Source of the DNA: Bacteroidales bacterium
GTDB taxonomy: Bacteria; Bacteroidota; Bacteroidia; Bacteroidales; UBA932
DNA: 9,856 nucleotides
Direction: 5' to 3'
NCBI GenBank assembly: GCA_013335275.1
Contig: JAAXVX010000035.1
Location: forward strand, 1-9,856
The notes below the pieces were generated by a model. The model saw only the letters and a program-made list of their open reading frames with translations. It was not told where the DNA came from and ran no database searches. Shown piece after piece: positions 6,834 to 9,856 of this stretch; positions within the stretch are counted from its first letter, which is position 1; each line of letters starts with the position of its first letter. The position numbers were made by a program, and so were the translations under genes.

Positions 6834-7625
6834 TTACAACAGAAATGACTTCTGCGGGTTTTCGTTGTAACTTTTATATAATTTCGTGAGCACTTGTTTT
6901 GTATCAAGGGTAAAGTCGCCATTCATCATCCACGAATAGTAACTTGGGTCGGCCTTAAAAACGGTTACAACCGGTTTCCCCTTGTATTTGCCAAAATTGA
7001 AAAGCGGAGTCTCTTTTTCGTCCAGGACTATCCTGCCTGCATAATCGAGCAGATTGGATTTTGTAGAGAACTTGGAAAGAAATTCGATGTCATTTTCCAG
7101 AGTATCATTATATCTGTCAAGTTGTGATTCAAGAATTTCAAATGTAGCAACGGTGTCTGCCTCTGCCGAGTGGGCGTTTTCCAAATCCTTGCTGCAATAA
7201 AACTTATATGCAGCAACGAGAGTTCTCTGTTCCATCTTGTGAAAAATGTTTTGAATATCAACCATTTTTCTCTTTCGGAAATCGAAATCAATTCCTGCTC
7301 GAAGAAACTCTTCCGCGAGAAGCGGGATGTCGAATTTAATAGAATTGTAACCGGCAAAATCACATCCGGTCATCCAGATGGCAAGACTTTTAGCTACCTC
7401 TTTGAATGTGGGACAATCTTTAACATCTTCATTAGATATTCCGTGTATTTTCTGAGCCTCGGGTGATATAGGAATTGTCGGATTTATCCGTCTTGTCTTA
7501 ATTTCCTGATCGCCATTAACATTAATTTTAAGAGCGCAGATTTCAACAATTCTGTCTTGGGTAATACTTAACCCTGTACTCTCAATATCAAAGAATATTA
7601 TAGGATTTTTTAGATTTAATTTCAT
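6834..7625 (-). CDS. DnaQ-like DEDDh 3'-5' exonuclease
   Basis: Predicted 3'-5' exonuclease of the RNase T/DnaQ superfamily, commonly annotated as DNA polymerase III epsilon-like. The DEDDh residues are all present: D13 and E15 in FFDIESTG (Exo I), D99 in GYNSIKFDIPLL (Exo II), and H152 plus D157 in HSAEADTVATFEIL (Exo III). A C-terminal module (about 208-250) contains FNFGKYKGKPV and DPSYYSWMMNGDF, like the DUF3820/ExoX C-terminal region that follows many Bacteroidota exonucleases. A polar tail ends in QKSFLL. Length is 263 residues. The ATG lies 14 bases after the dnaN stop, so the two are almost certainly co-transcribed. The role could be proofreading in trans or DNA repair. Bacteroidota also have polC/dnaE-linked exonucleases, so calling it the replicative epsilon subunit is not justified from this sequence. 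Confidence 0.92.
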   Translation of the reverse strand: MKLNLKNPIIFFDIESTGLSITQDRIVEICALKINVNGDQEIKTRRINPTIPISPEAQKIHGISNEDVKDCPTFKEVAKSLAIWMTGCDFAGYNSIKFDIPLLAEEFLRAGIDFDFRKRKMVDIQNIFHKMEQRTLVAAYKFYCSKDLENAHSAEADTVATFEILESQLDRYNDTLENDIEFLSKFSTKSNLLDYAGRIVLDEKETPLFNFGKYKGKPVVTVFKADPSYYSWMMNGDFTLDTKQVLTKLYKSYNENPQKSFLL

Positions 7626-7639
7626 TATTTAAGGGAGCT

Positions 7640-8767
7640 TTATGCATTTACCATCATAGGCATCAAAAGAGCAAGAATTTCTTCCTGAGGATCAACAGGT
7701 CCTGCAGCAAGAATTAATGCGGCTCTCGAAGGATCAGACAGTTCCAGCGAAATATCAGTATATGGAAGATTTCCTAAAATTTCAATTAAGAAAGTAGATT
7801 TAAAAGCAATTTCCATATTATCTCCTTCAAACTGGCAAATCAGTTTTTCATTTGCGGAAATAGAAAAATCCAGGTCCTGTGCAAACAGTTCCAGAGTGTT
7901 GTATGAAAGTTTAAGTCTCACCTGACTGCTGGCCTGGTTTGAACATACTGCAACCCTCCTGGCACTGTTAAGGAAATCGGTTCTGTTTATAACCAGCTTG
8001 TTTGTATTGTTTTTAGGAATAACCGAGCGGTAGGCCGGATAGTTTCCTTCAACAAGCCTGCAAACCAGTACAAATGATTCAAATTCAAAGTAAGCATTGC
8101 GTTTGTCAAACTTCACGATAACCTCTTCATCTCCTTTTCCGAGAATATTTTTTAAAACAGACGATGGTTTTTTAGGAAGAATAAATGCCGATTTTGTTTC
8201 TGACTTTATGTCATGTCTTGTGTAGCAGACAAGCTTATGTGCGTCTGATGCTACAAGTGTGGTGCTGTCGGTATCAATATCAAAATATATTCCATTCATA
8301 ACCGGCCTTAATTCCTCTTCCGCTGTAGCATAAAGCGTTCTGTTTATACCCTCAAGCAGAGTGCGGGAATTAATTGTTATTGTTGTGTTCTCTTCCGATA
8401 AGTCCGGAATAGAAGGATAGTCATCAGACAATGTGCATGGAAGTTTTGCATTACCGGTTGCCCAAAGAATCTCAATAATTGAGTTGCTTTCGTTGGTTTT
8501 GAACTCCAGAGGCTGATCGGCAAATTCCCGGAGTGAATCGGTAAGAAGTTTTGCAGGAATGGTAATTTCTCCCTCCTCGGTTATATTCTCTATTGCCATT
8601 TTTGCCTTGAGCGTAGTCTCTAAATCGGATGCCGTAATATTCAGAAATCCGTCCTTTAGAACAAAGAGAAAATTATCCAGAATCGGGAGTGAGTTTTTAG
8701 ATGAAATTACTCTCGAAACTGATTGGAGGCGTGCTAAAAGTTCTGTACTTGAAACTACAAATTTCAT
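7640..8767 (-). CDS. dnaN: DNA polymerase III beta subunit (sliding clamp)
   Basis: Ring-forming processivity clamp that tethers DNA polymerase III and repair enzymes to DNA. At 375 residues it has normal length, with three clamp-fold domains of about 120-125 residues. Recognisable segments are MKFVVSSTELLARLQSVSRVISSKNSLPILDNFL at the start (a long match, only the family pattern matters), LPCTLSDDYPSIPDL in the middle, GIYFDIDTDSTTLVASDAHKL and LVEGNYPAYRSVIP, and the C-terminal ALLMPMMVNA, whose M-P-M is part of the protein-binding cleft. It heads a minus-strand operon with the exonuclease and FAH-like genes. dnaA is not beside it and no DnaA-box cluster is visible, so this is not an E. coli-style origin locus. 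A -7-like TATCTTTG (8792-8785) lies 18 bases before the start. Confidence 0.97.
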   Translation of the reverse strand: MKFVVSSTELLARLQSVSRVISSKNSLPILDNFLFVLKDGFLNITASDLETTLKAKMAIENITEEGEITIPAKLLTDSLREFADQPLEFKTNESNSIIEILWATGNAKLPCTLSDDYPSIPDLSEENTTITINSRTLLEGINRTLYATAEEELRPVMNGIYFDIDTDSTTLVASDAHKLVCYTRHDIKSETKSAFILPKKPSSVLKNILGKGDEEVIVKFDKRNAYFEFESFVLVCRLVEGNYPAYRSVIPKNNTNKLVINRTDFLNSARRVAVCSNQASSQVRLKLSYNTLELFAQDLDFSISANEKLICQFEGDNMEIAFKSTFLIEILGNLPYTDISLELSDPSRAALILAAGPVDPQEEILALLMPMMVNA

Positions 8768-8784
8768 ATCTTTTCAATTTTTAA

Positions 8785-8792
8785 CAAAGATA
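8785..8792 (-). promoter_or_regulatory. Candidate -7 promoter element of dnaN
   Basis: The minus strand reads TATCTTTG, an exact TAnnTTTG match, ending 18 bases before the dnaN ATG and implying a leader of about 10 bases. No good TTG is found 19-21 bases upstream. The further match at 8916-8909 is a weaker alternative that would give a leader of about 130 bases. Confidence 0.45.
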
Positions 8793-8921
8793 ATAAAAAA
8801 TAGTTATGGCATAAAATTGATTTCTCAACCCGTTAAAATTGATTAATATGAAAAGAATAGGTAAACTAATCAGACTTTCGATTGTTTTGCAAGGAAGAAG
8901 TTAAGCGGCAAAATTATACCC

Positions 8922-8941
8922 AACCATTTACAACAATGGTT
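8922..8941. repeat. Perfect 7-base inverted repeat upstream of the rpoD promoter
   Basis: AACCATT (8922-8928) and AATGGTT (8935-8941) are perfectly complementary around the 6-base spacer TACAAC. It lies about 30 bases upstream of the rpoD -33 element and has no U-tract after it, so it is not a terminator. It might be an operator or a chance palindrome. A looser outer pair, GCAAAATT (8908-8915) and AATTTTGC (8970-8977), encloses it and overlaps the -33 element. Confidence 0.35.
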
Positions 8942-8972
8942 CAGTTGTTTATTAAGGAATGGGTCTCTAAAT

Positions 8973-9004
8973 TTTGCAGCTTACGCCATTTTTATGTAGC
9001 TTTG
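8973..9004 (+). promoter_or_regulatory. rpoD promoter of Bacteroidota type
   Basis: TTTG (8973-8976), a 20-base spacer, and TAGCTTTG (8997-9004) match the Bacteroidota primary-sigma consensus TTTG-N19-21-TAnnTTTG exactly. Transcription would start near 9010, leaving a leader of about 10-12 bases before the ATG at 9022. Since rpoD encodes the sigma factor that reads this consensus, the gene probably depends on its own product. Confidence 0.82.
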
Positions 9005-9021
9005 CAAGATAATATATATTC

Positions 9022-9856
9022 ATGAGACAGCTTAAGATAACAAAATCCATTACTAACAGGGAGAGTGCGTCTCTCGACAAGTATCTTCAGGAGATAGGGA
9101 GGGAAGAGCTCATAACAGTTGAAGATGAAGTTGAATTAGCACAACGGATAAGAAAAGGAGATCAGGAGGCACTGGAAAAACTTACCAGAGCTAACCTGCG
9201 TTTTGTGGTATCTGTTGCAAAACAGTATCAGAATCAGGGCTTAAGCCTTCCCGACCTTATCAACGAAGGTAATCTTGGCTTGATTAAAGCCGCTGAAAAA
9301 TTCGATGAAACAAGAGGTTTTAAATTTATCTCCTATGCTGTATGGTGGATAAGACAATCAATTCTTCAGGCTCTTGCCGAGCAGTCGAGAATTGTTCGCC
9401 TTCCTCTCAATCAGGTAGGTTCGCTCAACAAGATAAATAAAGCACTTTCAAAATTTGAACAGGAGAACGAAAGACTTCCTTCGCCGGAAGAACTGGCTGT
9501 CATTCTGGATATTCCAAGAGAAAAAATTGCTGATACACTTAGGGTGTCGGGCCGGCACGTGTCTGTTGATGCGCCATTTGTTGACGGCGAAGACAATAAT
9601 CTCCTGGATGTCCTTCCTAACACAGATTCGCCTAACGCAGACAGAGGACTCTTGAATGAGTCATTAAATAAAGAGATTGAAAGAGCATTGTCTACTCTCA
9701 CCGAAAGGGAGAGAGATATTGTAAAATATTTCTTTGGAATAGGTTCAGTTGAAATGACACTTGAAGAAATTGGTGAGCATTTTGGCTTGACAAGAGAGAG
9801 GGTGAGGCAGATTAAAGAAAAGGCAATCAGAAGATTGCGTCACAGCGCCAGAAGTA
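9022..9856 (+). CDS. rpoD: Primary RNA polymerase sigma factor (sigma-ABfr type), cut by right edge
   Basis: Housekeeping sigma factor that directs RNA polymerase to promoters of the TTTG/TAnnTTTG kind. The ATG at 9022 starts [20 protein letters not shown], nearly identical to known Bacteroidales RpoD; 278 codons follow before the edge and about eight more are expected. Region 1.2 covers about 17-47 ([19 protein letters not shown]), region 2 about 52-128 with [37 protein letters not shown] and [15 protein letters not shown]. Region 3 spans about 150-195, and region 4 about 222-274 with [10 protein letters not shown] and the helix-turn-helix [27 protein letters not shown]. Region 1.1 is absent, as is normal for this phylum. 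The gene was missed by simple ORF calling only because the stop lies outside the window. Confidence 0.97.
   Translation, partial: MRQLKITKSITNRESASLDKYLQEIGREELITVEDEVELAQRIRKGDQEALEKLTRANLRFVVSVAKQYQNQGLSLPDLINEGNLGLIKAAEKFDETRGFKFISYAVWWIRQSILQALAEQSRIVRLPLNQVGSLNKINKALSKFEQENERLPSPEELAVILDIPREKIADTLRVSGRHVSVDAPFVDGEDNNLLDVLPNTDSPNADRGLLNESLNKEIERALSTLTERERDIVKYFFGIGSVEMTLEEIGEHFGLTRERVRQIKEKAIRRLRHSARS

Larger units (their letters stand above)
8768..9021. other. Divergent spacer between dnaN and rpoD
   Basis: These 254 bases carry the start signals of two essential genes. They hold a candidate minus-strand -7 element for dnaN (8785-8792), a second minus-strand match TAATTTTG (8916-8909), a small inverted repeat (8922-8941) and a well-formed rpoD promoter (8973-9004). 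An 18-codon open frame from ATG 8848 to TAA 8904 (MKRIGKLIRLSIVLQGRS) has no recognised relative and is not called as a gene. No tRNA or riboswitch is apparent. Confidence 0.6.

Noticed and set aside
8768..9021. Possible replication origin beside dnaN
   Set aside because: Only one imperfect DnaA-box-like sequence (TTATACCCA, 8914-8922) is present, dnaA is absent, and no cluster or AT-rich unwinding repeats are seen.

Overview
The window looks like ordinary chromosome from a member of the Bacteroidota, most likely the order Bacteroidales. The evidence is a short group-1 sigma factor (sigma-ABfr type, no region 1.1), a promoter before it matching the Bacteroidota consensus TTTG-N20-TAnnTTTG, moderately AT-rich DNA, little sign of Shine-Dalgarno sequences, and the gene content itself. 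I see no insertion sequences, phage genes, tRNA/rRNA genes or CRISPR arrays.

Layout. At 1-450 (minus) is the N-terminal part of a membrane protein that runs off the left edge and resembles ComEC/Rec2, the DNA-uptake channel. After a 119-base divergent spacer comes a plus-strand cluster, ackA - ptb - buk (570-3792), for acyl-phosphate metabolism: acetate kinase, a phosphate acyltransferase of the Ptb type, and butyrate kinase. It ends in a perfect 13-bp hairpin (3813-3844) shared with a convergent minus-strand gene for a periplasmic-binding lipoprotein of the iron/cobalamin type (3843-4943). Divergent from that, only 47 bases away, is a HI0933/BaiN-type flavoprotein gene (4991-6271).

From 6232 to 8767 a minus-strand operon reads dnaN (sliding clamp) - DnaQ-like DEDDh exonuclease - a degenerate member of the fumarylacetoacetate hydrolase (FAH) family. 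The last gene overlaps the flavoprotein gene tail to tail by 40 bases. After a 254-base divergent spacer, rpoD begins at 9022 and is cut by the right edge about eight codons before its expected end.

How the genes work together. ptb and buk form the terminal substrate-level phosphorylation branch acyl-CoA -> acyl-phosphate -> acid + ATP, and ackA supplies the acetate version, which points to a fermentative anaerobe able to make (or take up) butyrate or branched-chain acids. dnaN and the exonuclease belong to DNA replication and repair.

The most unusual item is the FAH-like protein. It keeps the family framework but has lost the residues that hold the metal and the substrate, so it is a candidate pseudoenzyme kept open in a replication operon. 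No clear novel defence or mobile system is present.
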